In this document: in pieces, positions 10,498 through 22,100 of the stretch
How the letters are laid out: every line of letters starts with the position of its first letter
How positions within the stretch are numbered: the first letter of the stretch is position 1
Source of the DNA: Perkinsus olseni
Taxonomy: Eukaryota > Perkinsozoa > Perkinsida > Perkinsidae
Assembly: GCA_013115135.1 (NCBI GenBank)
Contig: JABANP010000415.1
Location: 1-47,808, forward strand
Direction of reading: 5' to 3'
Length of the DNA stretch: 47,808 bases
Notes under the pieces: model-generated
What the model saw: the letters and a program-made list of their open reading frames with translations, nothing else
What the model was told of the DNA's origin: nothing
Database searches by the model: none
Position numbers and translations under genes: made by a program

Positions 10498-11244
10498 TCA
10501 CATAATAGTGCAGAAACATTGAGAATGCTTCCCTTTCTCCCCTGATTCACCATTATCTAACAACAACGATAATATAAACATTATTCAAGGTATTATCAAG
10601 TAGTATTATTATTACCACTTACCTGCTTTAACAGACTTAGGTACGGCACTAACATGAATAGGTGTTGGTACGGTAGGATTCACCATTATCTGCCAATAAG
10701 AACAACAACGATACTATTCATCATACCACATCATCGCCATCATCATCACCAAGTTAATACTACTACCTTGCTATCTGCCAAAGTCTTATTGTCCTCTAAT
10801 TCTTTGCCACCGGAGAATATGCGTAGCCGCCCAACCTCACTCACTGGTAAGAAATCTAATACATCATCGTTCTTGGTAGTAGTAGTATTAGTAGCGAGTA
10901 TTGTTGTTGTTGTGGTAATGATAATGAGTATTAGTATTACTACCTTTAGGCCACTTCTCCTCATGCATGATTCTCTTTTTAACATCCATCACTGTATCAG
11001 TTAACTAAGTAATAAGCAGCAGTCCATGTCCACTATGAGTAGGCTGTGTTACATTAAACTTCTCTTCTAATGCTTTACCATCATGATTAACAAATATAAG
11101 CCTTAATGTTACCATTTTACCGCTACCATCCACTGCCTGACCATTGTCATCACCACCATCATGATGATGATGATCTATCATAGTTGTATCAGCTGTATGC
11201 CTATCATTATATGCTGTTGTTGTAGTCATAATACGACAGTACAA
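10498..11244 (-). CDS. UBL3/MUB-like membrane-anchored ubiquitin-fold protein, copy 2
   Basis: This has the same five-exon structure as copy 1: core start Met at 11,115 or leader start at 11,244, with the stop at 10,498-10,500. All splice sites used in copy 1 are kept, and the C-terminus is again CTIM. Differences lie in introns and in the His/Asp leader; in the excluded intronic part of the third block, GGTGAT reads GATGAT. Conservation of the CaaX box and splice sites in both copies argues that both are, or very recently were, functional. Confidence 0.8.
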
Positions 11245-11379
11245 ATATCCAAACTAACTACTAGCGACAATCTAGAAGACGCGGAGGCAACCCGACGATA
11301 AACTCTTGCTCATCTTGCTATTTCTTGCACTTCCTCAACGCCACCGCGCATTTCGTCTTCTCAGAAGGCGGCTCCGTAT

Positions 11380-11401
11380 AAATCGATCACGTGATCGATT
11401 T
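11380..11401. promoter_or_regulatory. 22-bp perfect palindrome upstream of RPL12 (copy 2)
   Basis: It is identical to the palindrome at 2,397-2,418, with CACGTG at its centre, 82 bases before the copy 2 start codon. Confidence 0.6.
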
Positions 11402-11483
11402 GTAATGTTCCATCGTCGGAGGTGGTCTCTAGAGTCTGGTAAAACTACGTGTGGACCGCTCATCCCTACTTATCATATAGAAG

Positions 11484-11987
11484 ATGGCTCCTAAGTTCGA
11501 CCCCAACGAGATCAAGATCATCTACGTCCGTCAGTATGGCGGTGAGGTTGGTGCCTCCTCCGTCCTAGCCCCTAAAGTCGGTCCTATCGGTATGTCTCCT
11601 AAGAAGATTGGTGAGGATATTCAGAAGGCTTCTCAGGACTGGAAGGGAATCAAGATTACTGCTCAGTTGGCTGTCCAGAATCGTAAGGCTACTGTTACCA
11701 TCAAGCCTACTGCCACCTCACTCCTTATTAAGGAATTGAAGGAACCTCTTCGTGATAGGAAGAAGACTAAGGATATCAAGCATAATGGTAACCTCACTAT
11801 CGGACAGGTATTGGGTGTTGCTAAGAAGATGCGTGCTACCTCTATGGCTAAGGAGTTCAAGGGTACTGTTAAGGAGGTCCTCGGTACCTGCCGTGCTATT
11901 GGATGCAGCGTTGGTGGCCGCAGCCCTCAGGAATGGCAGAATGACATTGATACCGCTGATTTCGTTCCCGAGGAGCCATCTGATTAA
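11484..11987 (+). CDS. RPL12: 60S ribosomal protein L12 (uL11), copy 2
   Basis: An intact 167-aa gene, identical to copy 1 apart from Gly for Glu in TIGQVL and Ala for Gly in DTADF, plus several silent changes. Both copies have complete frames and the same promoter palindrome. The low protein divergence fits a recent duplication or two alleles. Confidence 0.97.
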   Translation: MAPKFDPNEIKIIYVRQYGGEVGASSVLAPKVGPIGMSPKKIGEDIQKASQDWKGIKITAQLAVQNRKATVTIKPTATSLLIKELKEPLRDRKKTKDIKHNGNLTIGQVLGVAKKMRATSMAKEFKGTVKEVLGTCRAIGCSVGGRSPQEWQNDIDTADFVPEEPSD

Positions 11988-12169
11988 TGATGTAGCGATG
12001 ATAGGAACGATGAAGGAGGAGAGTTGATGATAAGCACATCAGCCTTGATAGTAGGTTGTTGTTATGGCGGTTTCCTCACTATAATCATATTGTTGGGTTG
12101 TTGATTTTAACGGGAATCGGTTATATTGTGGGGATACTACTACAGATCATCAAGACAGCGATAGTAGAA

Positions 12170-13891
12170 ATGAGCAAGCATCATGTTAATGAAGAGGATG
12201 ATAATATCAAATCGTCTGCTGCCGAGTATGTCCCCTTTGAGGATTATCAGAAGGATATAATAACTTTGAGGGTAACTTCGTATATACGTAATATGCAATA
12301 GGGTCCTCCAACTGTTTCATAGGCACAGGCAGCTGCTGCAGCATCAGCGATGACACAAGGGATTGATCATCATGGGGATGATGAAGATAATAACATTACT
12401 TCACATCCAACAGCCCCTACCAATCCTTCAACAACAACAACACCACCAGCAGCAGCAGGAGCAGCAGCAGGAGCAGCGGCACTGGTATCATCTAGATCCC
12501 TACCTAATATACATGATGTAATAGTAGTGTTGTTATTAGTCGTTTTATTATAATAGTATTATCAGACTGATGCATTGACAGCATCTGATATCGCCAAACC
12601 TGGTGGATTCAGACGTCATTACATCCAGGCAGCAACAACAACAACTTCGCCTAACAACAACAACAATGATGATGATGATGATGGCATATTGACAAACACA
12701 CCGGAGGAGAGTAATAGTAGACAAACACCACAAGTAGAGAATAGTAGTAATGCTGGCAATGATCTAAAAGTACCACTACTATCACTACCCGAGGATAATA
12801 ATCATACCAACAATACTGGTACAGTACCCAAGAGACGCGATAACAAGGTAATATGTTAGTGTTGTTGTTTATTCTTGGACCTATAACCTTAGGATGATGT
12901 TACGCCAAGGCCGACGTCGTTTGATGATGATTATTATTATCATGATAATGAAGGAGATGGTGGTAGTTCCAATATCGACATTAATAGTCCAGCTATTGAT
13001 GATGAAGATGAGAATCACGAGGCATTGAAGGAGTCTATTATGGATAACTTGACATACATGTTCGATTTCTTCACAGATGTTGAAAATAATAATGGTTACG
13101 ATGACGATAGAGGTAGTAGTAGTATAAGTTGGTGATGTATTATCGTTATCATGTGGCTCCTCATAGGTGGCTTGTTTGATGATAGAACTTCAAAAGAATT
13201 GGCGTTACGTGTGCGGCCTCATAAAAAGAGTGGTATTATTAAAACGGTAATAGCACTAACAATCATGATAATAATAATACTATTATTATTATTACCAAAC
13301 AGATATTATCAATTTTCAAGTCCTTCATTGGTGTTGGTATCTTATTCTTGCCTAATGCGTTTCATAATGGTGGATGGTTATTCAGTTGTTTATGTATGAT
13401 ATTATCAGCATTATTATCAACTATTGGCATGTATAAATTAAGTTCATGTCATGAGAGAACGCATAAGACATATCCGCAAATGGGCTATGTAGCATATGGT
13501 AGTATTGGTTATTATACCATATCATTCCAGCTAGCACTCAGCCAATTCTGTTTTGGTATAACAGGTGTTATATACATCACAAATACTCTGAGTAATAATA
13601 ATAATACTGTCATCGTTGTTGTTATAATACCCATGATGATGATGATTGTTATTGTTATCAGGTCATATAGTAGCATGTATAGTATCCGGGTATTACCAGG
13701 CCAATGCCTTCAAAAGAGTATACAGCAGTACCAATAAATGACAACATCCTATCCCCTTCTATAGCTTTAACATTATCTGCTATACCATTAGATGAAAGTG
13801 TCCTACATGCAGCAATCAAAACAAATATTACTGCGAGTAAGATACATAGATCACCGACCTGACAACAACAACAAATGCTTATGTCCTATTG

Positions 13892-13933
<42 letters not shown>

Positions 13934-15020
13934 TTGTTGTTGTTATTACCAAGTTAGTAAACTTCATATTACCAATCCGTCTTATGAAGGATAATGGTAT
14001 ATACGTAAGAAGCACTATAACATAGAAGGCATGTACTATCTTATCATAGTTGGTAGCTAGTCCTTCTCTAACACTCTCACTAACACCTGCATCTTCTGAG
14101 ATATCACAATACGTGAGAGTATGGCCAAACCACAATATTTCAATATTCTACTGAGTTGTATGATCACCTTCATGGGCCTCATGCTATGTGCTTTTGGGTT
14201 AATAGCATATCTGGCCTGGGGACCGACGGTTGAACCAGTGGTGAGTAGTAGTAGTAGCTGTTGTTGTTGTTGTTGTTGTGATAATGATACATAGCATACA
14301 CATGACATTACCCTTATCTTCTTCTTGTTATTGTTCTCCCTATTGATAGGTCCTCAATCAATTACCGGTCACACCAACATCTATAGTTATACAGTTATTA
14401 TACTGTCTTGCTGTAACATGCACATTCCCGATAACATTGTACTACTACTACTATTCTCAATAATAATCATACTCTATCATCATCAGTGATGTTTGTTGTT
14501 AGATATCCGACTTTCACCATAATGGAAATACACATATTTAAGGATATTAAACCGAGTATGAGGAGGACTTGGCTCAAGAATGCACTCAGAACATGCGAGA
14601 CAACTCTCTGTGTACTCTCAACGACAACAACAATACTAATACCACATCATCATCGATTCGTCATTCTTTCATGACCATCATCAGGTTTTACTAGCATATT
14701 TTGCTGCTGAGGATGTTGAAATGTTCGTATCATTTGTTGGAACCTTCTGTACTACTACTACTGCTGATAATGCCTTTATCATCCCCCTCGTTCTTAGGTT
14801 CAATACCATTAGCTTTTATTCTACCCGCAATGCTGCATAGAAGGCTTGTTGGGGGTAAGACACTCTTGTGAGGTCAACATAACAACAATCATGATGATGG
14901 TGATACTAAGGTTCTGCCATATCGGATACTCTTTTAATGGTAATTGGACTAGTATGTATACCAATAACCCTCTACATCGATTATACACTTTGGGGTAGTA
15001 ATAAACATCAACAACAATAA
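12170..15020 (+). pseudogene. Vacuolar-type amino-acid transporter (AAAP/AVT), copy 2, broken by an internal inversion
   Basis: The N-terminal exons match copy 1 through VIYITNTLS, but 13,689-14,107 is the reverse complement of the copy 1 segment 4,676-5,067. Central exons (DISEDAGVSESV, IGNMKFTNL, FEGIGL) therefore lie on the minus strand. To the right the gene resumes with SMAKPQYFNILLSCMI and, unlike copy 1, continues to its natural end: FPITLY, YPTFTIMEIHIFKD, SMRRTWLKNALRT, VLLAYFAAEDVEMFVSFVG, SIPLAFILPAMLHRRLVG and SDTLLMVIGLVCIPITLY, stopping at 15,018-15,020. These are helices 8 to 11 of the AAAP fold. As arranged, a normal mRNA would lose several helices, so the copy should be inactive unless the inversion is an assembly error. 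Confidence 0.82.
13689..14107 (-). other. Inverted internal segment of the transporter gene
   Basis: The left break reads ATCCG then GGTATTACC; the right break reads AGATATCAC then AATACG. Relative to copy 1 this is a base-precise inversion of 4,676-5,067. The segment is 27 bases longer here, largely because of a longer TAC/GTA run in the intron it carries. No long inverted repeats flank the breaks. Confidence 0.88.
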
Positions 15021-15161
15021 TACTACAACTAGTAGTACTAGCATTACCATACTCCTTTTGCAGGTGCTACGCTATGATCAGGGTCATCATCATCATCATT
15101 CTCCCACAGCAGCAGTTGTGATCAGTTATCACCATCTTATCATCGCTACAACATACTATCA

Positions 15162-15421
15162 GGGATTATTACTGTGTTTCTCAGTGAATAATAGTATTGC
15201 TAAAGGGATTATTACTGTGTTTCTCAGTGAATAATAGTATTGCTAAAGGGATTATTACTGTGTTTCTCAGTGAATAATAGTATTGCTAAAGGGATTATTA
15301 CTGTGTTTCTCAGTGAATAATAGTATTGCTAAAGGGATTATTACTGTGTTTCTCAGTGAATAATAGTATTGCTAAAGGGATTATTATTACTGTGTTTCTC
15401 AGTGAATAATAGCATTGCTAC
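15162..15421 (+). repeat. 43-bp tandem repeat, six units
   Basis: Units start at 15162, 15205, 15248, 15291, 15334 and 15377, each opening GGGATTATTACTGTG and containing TTTCTCAGTGAATAATAG. The first five are essentially identical; the sixth has one extra ATT and a changed end. It lies just downstream of the transporter stop and has no long open frame. Confidence 0.95.
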
Positions 15422-15691
15422 AGTATAATCTGAATAATATAATCGTCTGAATGTAGTAGCATGATGATGATGATAACAATTATGCGCTATTCTTGCATTA
15501 TGCATGTAAACTGACGATAATCGATCACGCTTTTGGAGGGGCACCCGACTGTGTCGAGTCGGGTCGGAGAGGCGTTGTTGCTGCTGCTGTTGGCACTGAT
15601 GTTGTCGTGGTTGCGGATGTTGTTATACATGTCGTTGTAGGTAGGGTATTATAATCATCTTCGTTGTTATTCATCCAACCCGCCTAACACT
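15422..15691. promoter_or_regulatory. RPL8 upstream region with shared motif and hairpin
   Basis: AATCGATCACG at 15,519-15,529 matches the half-site of the RPL12 promoter palindrome. Just downstream, ACCCGACT (15,543-15,550) and AGTCGGGT (15,557-15,564) form an 8-bp inverted repeat with a six-base loop. GCT/GTT runs follow up to the start codon. Confidence 0.5.
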
Positions 15692-16514
15692 ATGGGACGC
15701 GTAATTCGTGGACAACGTAAGGGTCGTGGAGGAATCTTCAAAGCCGTTACCAAGCATCGTAAGGGAGCTTCTAAGCTACGCGCCGTGGACTATGCTGAGG
15801 TAATACCCATCTTAGTATCATATCTTTAACAACAATTCTCCCTGTCTTTTTCTTGTTCAGCGTCATGGTTACATCAAGGGTCTAGTGCAGGAGATTATCC
15901 ATGACCCTGGTCGTGGTGCCCCTATGGCCCGTATCGCCTTCCGTAACCCTTATAAGTTCGGTCTCCAGAAGATCTTGACTGTTGCTACTGAGGGTATGCA
16001 TACTGGTCAGTTCGTGTACTTCGGTAAGAACGCTACTCTTTCTATTGGTAATGTCCTTCCCCTCGGTAAGATGCCTGAGGGTACTGTTATTTCCAATATT
16101 GAAGAGAAGATCGGTGATCGTGGTACCTGTGCTACTGCTGGTGGTGCTTCTGGTATCGTTGTTGGACACTCTGATGATGGCAGTAAGACTCGTATCCGTT
16201 TGCCATCTGGCGCTCGTAAGACTGTTAACAGTCAATGCCGTGCTATGATTGGTATCATCGCTGGTGGTGGACGACTCGATAAGCCCGTCCTTAAGGCTGG
16301 TAACAACTTCCATAAGTATCGTGTTAAGAGGAACTGCTGGCCTAAGGTTAGAGGTGTTGCTATGAACCCTGTTGAGCATCCTCATGGTGGTGGAAACCAT
16401 CAGCATGTTGGTCATCCTACTACTATTGCACGTGGTGCTCCTGCCGGTCAGAAGGTTGGTCTTATCGCTGCTAGAAGGACTGGTCTCCTCAGAGGTGGCA
16501 AGGCTCTCAAGTAA
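15692..16514 (+). CDS. RPL8: 60S ribosomal protein L8 (uL2)
   Basis: Exon 1 (15692-15799) begins [21 protein letters not shown] 61-base GT-AG intron (15800-15860) with a pyrimidine-rich TTCTTGTTCAG acceptor precedes exon 2 (15861-16514). The product is 253 aa, the normal length of eukaryotic uL2. Landmarks are [33 protein letters not shown] and the conserved peptidyl-transferase-proximal loop [18 protein letters not shown], whose His is universally kept. The protein sits at the peptidyl transferase centre of the large subunit. This is the only clearly undisturbed single-copy housekeeping gene in the left half of the window. Confidence 0.98.
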
Positions 16515-16787
16515 ACTACCAACGACGGTGAGTAGAAGATGATGATGCCCATCATGATAAGAGTAGTATTCTTATCATCTGTGTACCTCAGTCGATGGTT
16601 AGGATGATGGTGTTGTTGTGGCTCGCAACGATAATGATAACAGATGATAATAGTCTCTCCTATTGCCTACCTTGTATACTCCAGTGTTGTGTTCTTAGTT
16701 CATCATCATTGTTAGAAACCTCTTTCGGCGGCGACGACGGCTGTCTAATGGTAATAGTAGTTGCCCCTTGTTGTTGTCATCATCATT
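16515..16787. other. Intergenic between RPL8 and the EEFSEC fragment
   Basis: No gene is seen. It contains ATG/GTT runs and presumably the RPL8 polyadenylation region and the promoter of the next gene. Confidence 0.5.
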
Positions 16788-17022
16788 ATGACTGATAGTG
16801 GGTGTAATATAAATATAGGTGTATTGGGGCATGTTGATTGTGGTAAAACATCGTTATGTAGGGCATTAACACAGGTAATAACAGGAACACTAACAAGAAG
16901 CAAACTAATCATGATGATGATGGTAGTGGTGGTGGTAGGTTGCCAGCACGGCATCACTTGATAAGAATCCACAATCAGTCCGAAGAGGTATAACTATTGA
17001 TCTAGGATTCATTCACAGTTAA
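16788..17022 (+). pseudogene. Selenocysteine-specific elongation factor (EEFSEC/SelB), N-terminal fragment
   Basis: Two exons (16788-16874 and 16939-17022) join in phase 0 across a 64-base GT-AG intron. They encode MTDSGCNINIGVLGHVDCGKT, the P-loop G1 motif GHVDCGKT of a translational GTPase, followed by ALTQVASTASLDKNPQS and RRGITIDLGF. The run TAS-LDK-PQS-RGITxDLGF is characteristic of the selenocysteine factor (eEFSec) rather than EF-1alpha, in which a much longer insertion precedes RGITID. In a full gene it would deliver Sec-tRNA to UGA codons. Here the frame stops at TAA right after the G2 region. The DCPGH and NKxD motifs and domains 2 to 4 are absent, so it is a 5' fragment. Confidence 0.82.
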
Positions 17023-17106
17023 ACAACAACAACACCAAAGTGATGGTACTAGTTGTTGTTGTTGTTGTTGTTGTTGTTATGGCAGTGAGTTTAGTGGTTA
17101 TTATTA

Positions 17107-19120
17107 TTACCCATGAGCCTTGCCCGCCTTCTGTATTGCCATTCTTATGGCAGTATGCTCACAGCCATGACATGTCCATGAATTCTGCGATATTGTTGCT
17201 CCCATTTGTATGGCATAATTAAGGGCTCGCATGGCATCGGATACTCGACCAGATCCATTAGCATCCAGGAACCTGTCAACTACTATCGGTGATGATGATG
17301 ATGTTGTTGTTGTTACTTCAATGGCATGATAGCAATGTTCCAAGCAATACCGGTAACACCTATAGCATTAGATCCCTGTGCACCAATGATACCACTTATA
17401 TGGGTACCATGGCCATTACTAACAAGGCGTTGCAAGTGTTAGATAGTTGGACAGTAGCATTATTATTACTCATCCATAATATCATTATTATTGTATATAA
17501 AGTTCCAACCATAGACATCATCAATGAATCCATTACCATCATTATCGATGTTATCATCTATTGATCATAATATTACGTTCTTCTTCTTGTTGTTGTTAAG
17601 TTGATGGTACTACTACTACCAGGTATCTCATGTCTATTAATCCACAGGTTGCCTAATAAATCAGGATGATTATAATCAATGCCGGAGTCAATAACAGCCA
17701 CTATCACAGCTCCATCACCTAAATCATTAAGGGATGGTATTAGTAGAAAGGGGAAGGGTACTACAGTTGTAGTGGTAGTATAATAATAATAATCACCTGT
17801 TGTTCTTTTCCAAGCCATATCAGTTCCTATAATATTATGATGCCATTGTTCTTGGTATTTTGGATCCAGCGGATGGATTGTAATATCATCATCATTATTA
17901 TTATTGTTGTTGTTGACGGTGCCGTTGAATTGGTCTGAGTTGATCATAATGGAGGGACTCCAATGGCCATCACCAACAACAGTAACAATAAGTGGTAGGG
18001 TATTATACTTCCTACTAGTATGTAAAATCCCTTCCATTGCTGTTCCATATCCTTCTTCGTCGTCGTCATGTTCCTCATTAATATTCTCAGTATATTGTTG
18101 ATCGATAAATGAATCCATAATACAGGCCTCCAGTTTGTCATAATGATCATCATCATCATCGCCTTGGTTCATGTTGTTCAATAAGTTCTCCATCATATGC
18201 TAAAATAACCACAACATGTGGATTATGATGATGCTACTAATTGTTGTTATTCGATATTGGGATATTCGATGATAATTGTAATAATCTCACAAATAAATGG
18301 CATAATTGTGATGTAGTCTTGATCCTGCATCAATATTCCGGTCTTGCTTCAATAATCTCCGCATCAATATTTGGTAATGGCTACAACAAGGCAACATCAC
18401 AACAACGAGTAGATGCAGCAGTAGTGGAAGTAGTGGTAGTAGTAGGAGGAGGAGGATAATAATAATAAGTTGCTCGACTTACTAGTATATCATCAACACA
18501 TTCAACCAATTCTACTAATGCTTCACGGAATGATTCCTTATCCTCCTCCTCCTCATCATCATCATCATCATCATCATCAGCTGCTGTTGCTAAGCCCCTT
18601 CTTCGGGTATGATATTCATCTTCGAATAGTTCACCTATCCCAATAGTAGATGAGGATATAGATTATTATACGTGATTGATGATGGATACTGTTGTGTACT
18701 GGGTAGTAAGAGGTTGTGAGTACTAGTATCATCATTTTCCCAACTGCTGCTGTTATGAAGTAACCTGTGATTGTGTATGGTATTGAGGAGTATATATAAT
18801 AATATCGATGGCATCATCATCATCATCATCATCATGATTATCATGATGATGATGATGATAGAGAATAATACAAGGTACTTATGATTAGTACTACCTCCTT
18901 TGAATCGGTCCATCAATCTCCTTGTACCAGTACCCCGTCCTGAGTATATTATCAGACGAGGAAGAGATGATGGAGTAGGGATCATCGTAGTAGTAACCGC
19001 CTTTCCCTGCTCGGTAGTAGTAGTAGTAGTAGTGAGAGGCGATGATGCTTGTTGTGGTATGAGAGCCACACCAGCAATAGCTACAATTAATGCATAACGG
19101 ATGATGATGGAGGGGGCCAT
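17107..19120 (-). pseudogene. Subtilisin-like serine protease, 3' truncated
   Basis: Read right to left, the start at 19,120 (MAPSIIIRYALIVAIAGVAL) gives a clear signal peptide, then LIIYSGRGTGTRRLMDRFKG. A prodomain follows (STIGIGELFEDEYHTRRRG, poly-Asp/Glu, ESFREALVELVECVDDIL with a GTAAGT donor). The S8 catalytic domain has AVIDSGIDYNHPDLLGNLW (catalytic Asp), GNGFIDDVYGWNFI, HGTHISGIIGAQGSNA (catalytic His) and ATISQNSW with the oxyanion Asn region. It ends at AIQKAGKAHG near 17,107, before the GTSMA catalytic-Ser motif. An in-frame TGA also interrupts the prodomain exon near 18,335 (EARPEY then stop), close to a repeated AATATTGATGC. It should be inactive as a protease. The family includes secreted proteases of Perkinsus. 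Confidence 0.85.
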
Positions 19121-22100
19121 AATAATGACGTATCTAGTACTACTAATACCCAAGAGGAGGAGGAGCACTGCTAACGGGGATGATGGAGGGGCCATAATAA
19201 TGACGTATCTAGTACTACTAATACCCAAGAGGAGGAGCACTGCTAACGGGGATGATGGAGGGGGCCATAATAATGACGTATCTAGTACTACTAATACCCA
19301 AGAGGAGGAGCACTGCTAACGGGGATGATGGAGGGGGCCATAATAATGACGTATCTAGTACTACTAATACCCAAGAGGAGGAGTACTGCTAACGGGGATG
19401 ATGGAGGGGGCCATAATAATGACGTATCTAGTACTACTAATACCCAAGAGGAGGAGCACTGCTAACGGGGATGATGGAGGGGGCCATAATAATGACGTAT
19501 CTAGTACTACTAATACCCAAGAGGAGGAGGAGCACTGCTAACGGGGATGATGGAGGGGCCATAATAATGACGTATCTAGTACTACTAATACCCAAGAGGA
19601 GGAGGAGCACTGCTAACGGGGATGATGGAGGGGGCCATAATAATGACGTATCTAGTACTACTAATACCCAAGAGGAGGAGCACTGCTAACGGGGATGATG
19701 GAGGGGGCCATAATAATGACGTATCTAGTACTACTAATACCCAAGAGGAGGAGCACTGCTAACGGGGATGATGGAGGGGGCCATAATAATGACGTATCTA
19801 GTACTACTAATACCCAAGAGGAGGAGGAGCACTGCTAACGGGGATGATGGAGGGGGCCATAATAATGACGTATCTAGTACTACTAATACCCAAGAGGAGG
19901 AGCACTGCTAACGGGGATGATGGAGGGGGCCATAATAATGACGTATCTAGTACTACTAATACCCAAGAGGAGGAGGAGCACTGCTAACGGGGATGATGGA
20001 GGGGGCCATAATAATGACGTATCTAGTACTACTAATACCCAAGAGGAGGAGGAGCACTGCTAACGGGGATGATGGAGGGGGCCATAATAATGACGTATCT
20101 AGTACTACTAATACCCAAGAGGAGGAGGAGCACTGGTAACGGGGATGATGGAGGGGGCCATAATAATGACGTATCTAGTACTACTAATACCCAAGAGGAG
20201 GAGGAGCACTGCTAACGGGGATGATGGAGGGGGCCATAATAATGACGTATCTAGTACTACTAATACCCAAGAGAGGAGGAGCACTGCTAACGGGGATGAT
20301 GGAGGGGGCCATAATAATGACGTATCTAGTACTACTAATACCCAAGAGGAGGAGGAGCACTGCTAACGGGGATGATGGAGGGGGCCATAATAATGACGTA
20401 TCTAGTACTACTAATACCCAAGAGGAGGAGGAGCACTGCTAACGGGGATGATGGAGGGGGCCATAATAATGACGTATCTAGTACTACTAATACCCAAGAG
20501 GAGGAGGAGCACTGCTAACGGGGATGATGGAGGGGGCCATAATAATGACGTATCTAGTACTACTAATACCCAAGAGGAGGAGGAGCACTGCTAACGGGGA
20601 TGATGGAGGGGCCATAATAATGACGTATCTAGTACTACTAATACCCAAGAGGAGGAGGAGCACTGCTAACGGGGATGATGGAGGGGGCCATAATAATGAC
20701 GTATCTAGTACTACTAATACCCAAGAGGAGGAGGAGCACTGCTAGCAGGGGATGATGGAGGGGCCATAATAATGACGTATCTAGTACTACTAATACCCAA
20801 GAGGAGGAGGAGCACTGCTAACGGGGATGATGGAGGGGGCCATAATAATGACGTATCTAGTACTACTAATACCCAAGAGGAGGAGGAGCACTGCTAACGG
20901 GGATGATGGAGGGGGCCATAATAATGACGTATCTAGTACTACTAATACCCAAGAGGAGGAGGAGCACTGCTAACGGGGATGATGGAGGGGCCATAATAAT
21001 GACGTATCTAGTACTACTAATACCCAAGAGGGAGGAGGAGCACTGCTAACGGGGATGATGGAGGGGGCCATAATAATGACGTATCTAGTACTACTAATAC
21101 CCAAGAGGAGGAGGAGCACTGCTAACGGGGATGATGGAGGGGGCCATAATAATGACGTATCTAGTACTACTAATACCCAAGAGGAGGAGCACTGCTAACG
21201 GGGATGATGGAGGGGCCATAATAATGACGTATCTAGTACTACTAATACCCAAGAGGAGGAGGAGCACTGCTAACGGGGATGATGGAGGGGCCATAATAAT
21301 GACGTATCTAGTACTACTAATACCCAAGAGGAGGAGCACTGCTAACGGGGATGATGGAGGGGCCATAATAATGACGTATCTAGTACTACTAATACCCAAG
21401 AGGAGGAGCACTGCTAACGGGGATGATGGAGGGGCCATAATAATGACGTATCTAGTACTACTAATACCCAAGAGGAGGAGCACTGCTAACGGGGATGATG
21501 GAGGGGCCATAATAATGACGTATCTAGTACTACTAATACCCAAGAGGAGGAGCACTGCTAACGGGGATGATGGAGGGGCCATAATAATGACGTATCTAGT
21601 ACTACTAATACCCAAGAGGAGGAGCACTGCTAACGGGGATGATGGGGGGGGCCATAATAATGACGTATCTAGTACTACTAATACCCAAGAGGAGGAGGAG
21701 CACTGCTAACGGGGATGATGGAGGGGCCATAATAATGACGTATCTAGTACTACTAATACCCAAGAGGAGGAGCACTGCTAACGGGGATGATGGAGGGGGC
21801 CCTAATAATGACGTATCTAGTACTACTAATACCCAAGAGGAGGAGGAGCACTGCTAACGGGGATGATGGAGGGGCCATAATAATGACGTATCTAGTACTA
21901 CTAATACCCAAGAGGAGGAGGAGCACTGCTAACGGGGATGATGGAGGGGCCATAATAATGACGTATCTAGTACTACTAATACCCAAGAGGAGGAGGAGCA
22001 CTGCTAACGGGGATGATGGAGGGGCCATAATAATGACGTATCTAGTACTACTAATACCCAAGAGGAGGAGGAGCACTGCTAACGGGGATGATGGAGGGGC

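Larger units (their letters stand above)
8978..14405 (+). repeat. Segmental duplication, copy 2
   Basis: This is the counterpart of 1-5,400. It is collinear except for an inverted segment at 13,689-14,107. Differences are mostly lengths of ATG, CAT, AAC, TAG and GCA runs, plus rare substitutions such as two amino-acid changes in RPL12. Confidence 0.95.

Noticed and set aside
18241..18459. Plus-strand ORF MLLFDIGIFDDNCNN as a gene
   Set aside because: The opposite strand carries the protease prodomain exon (LPNIDAEIIEARPEY) in line with neighbouring protease exons.
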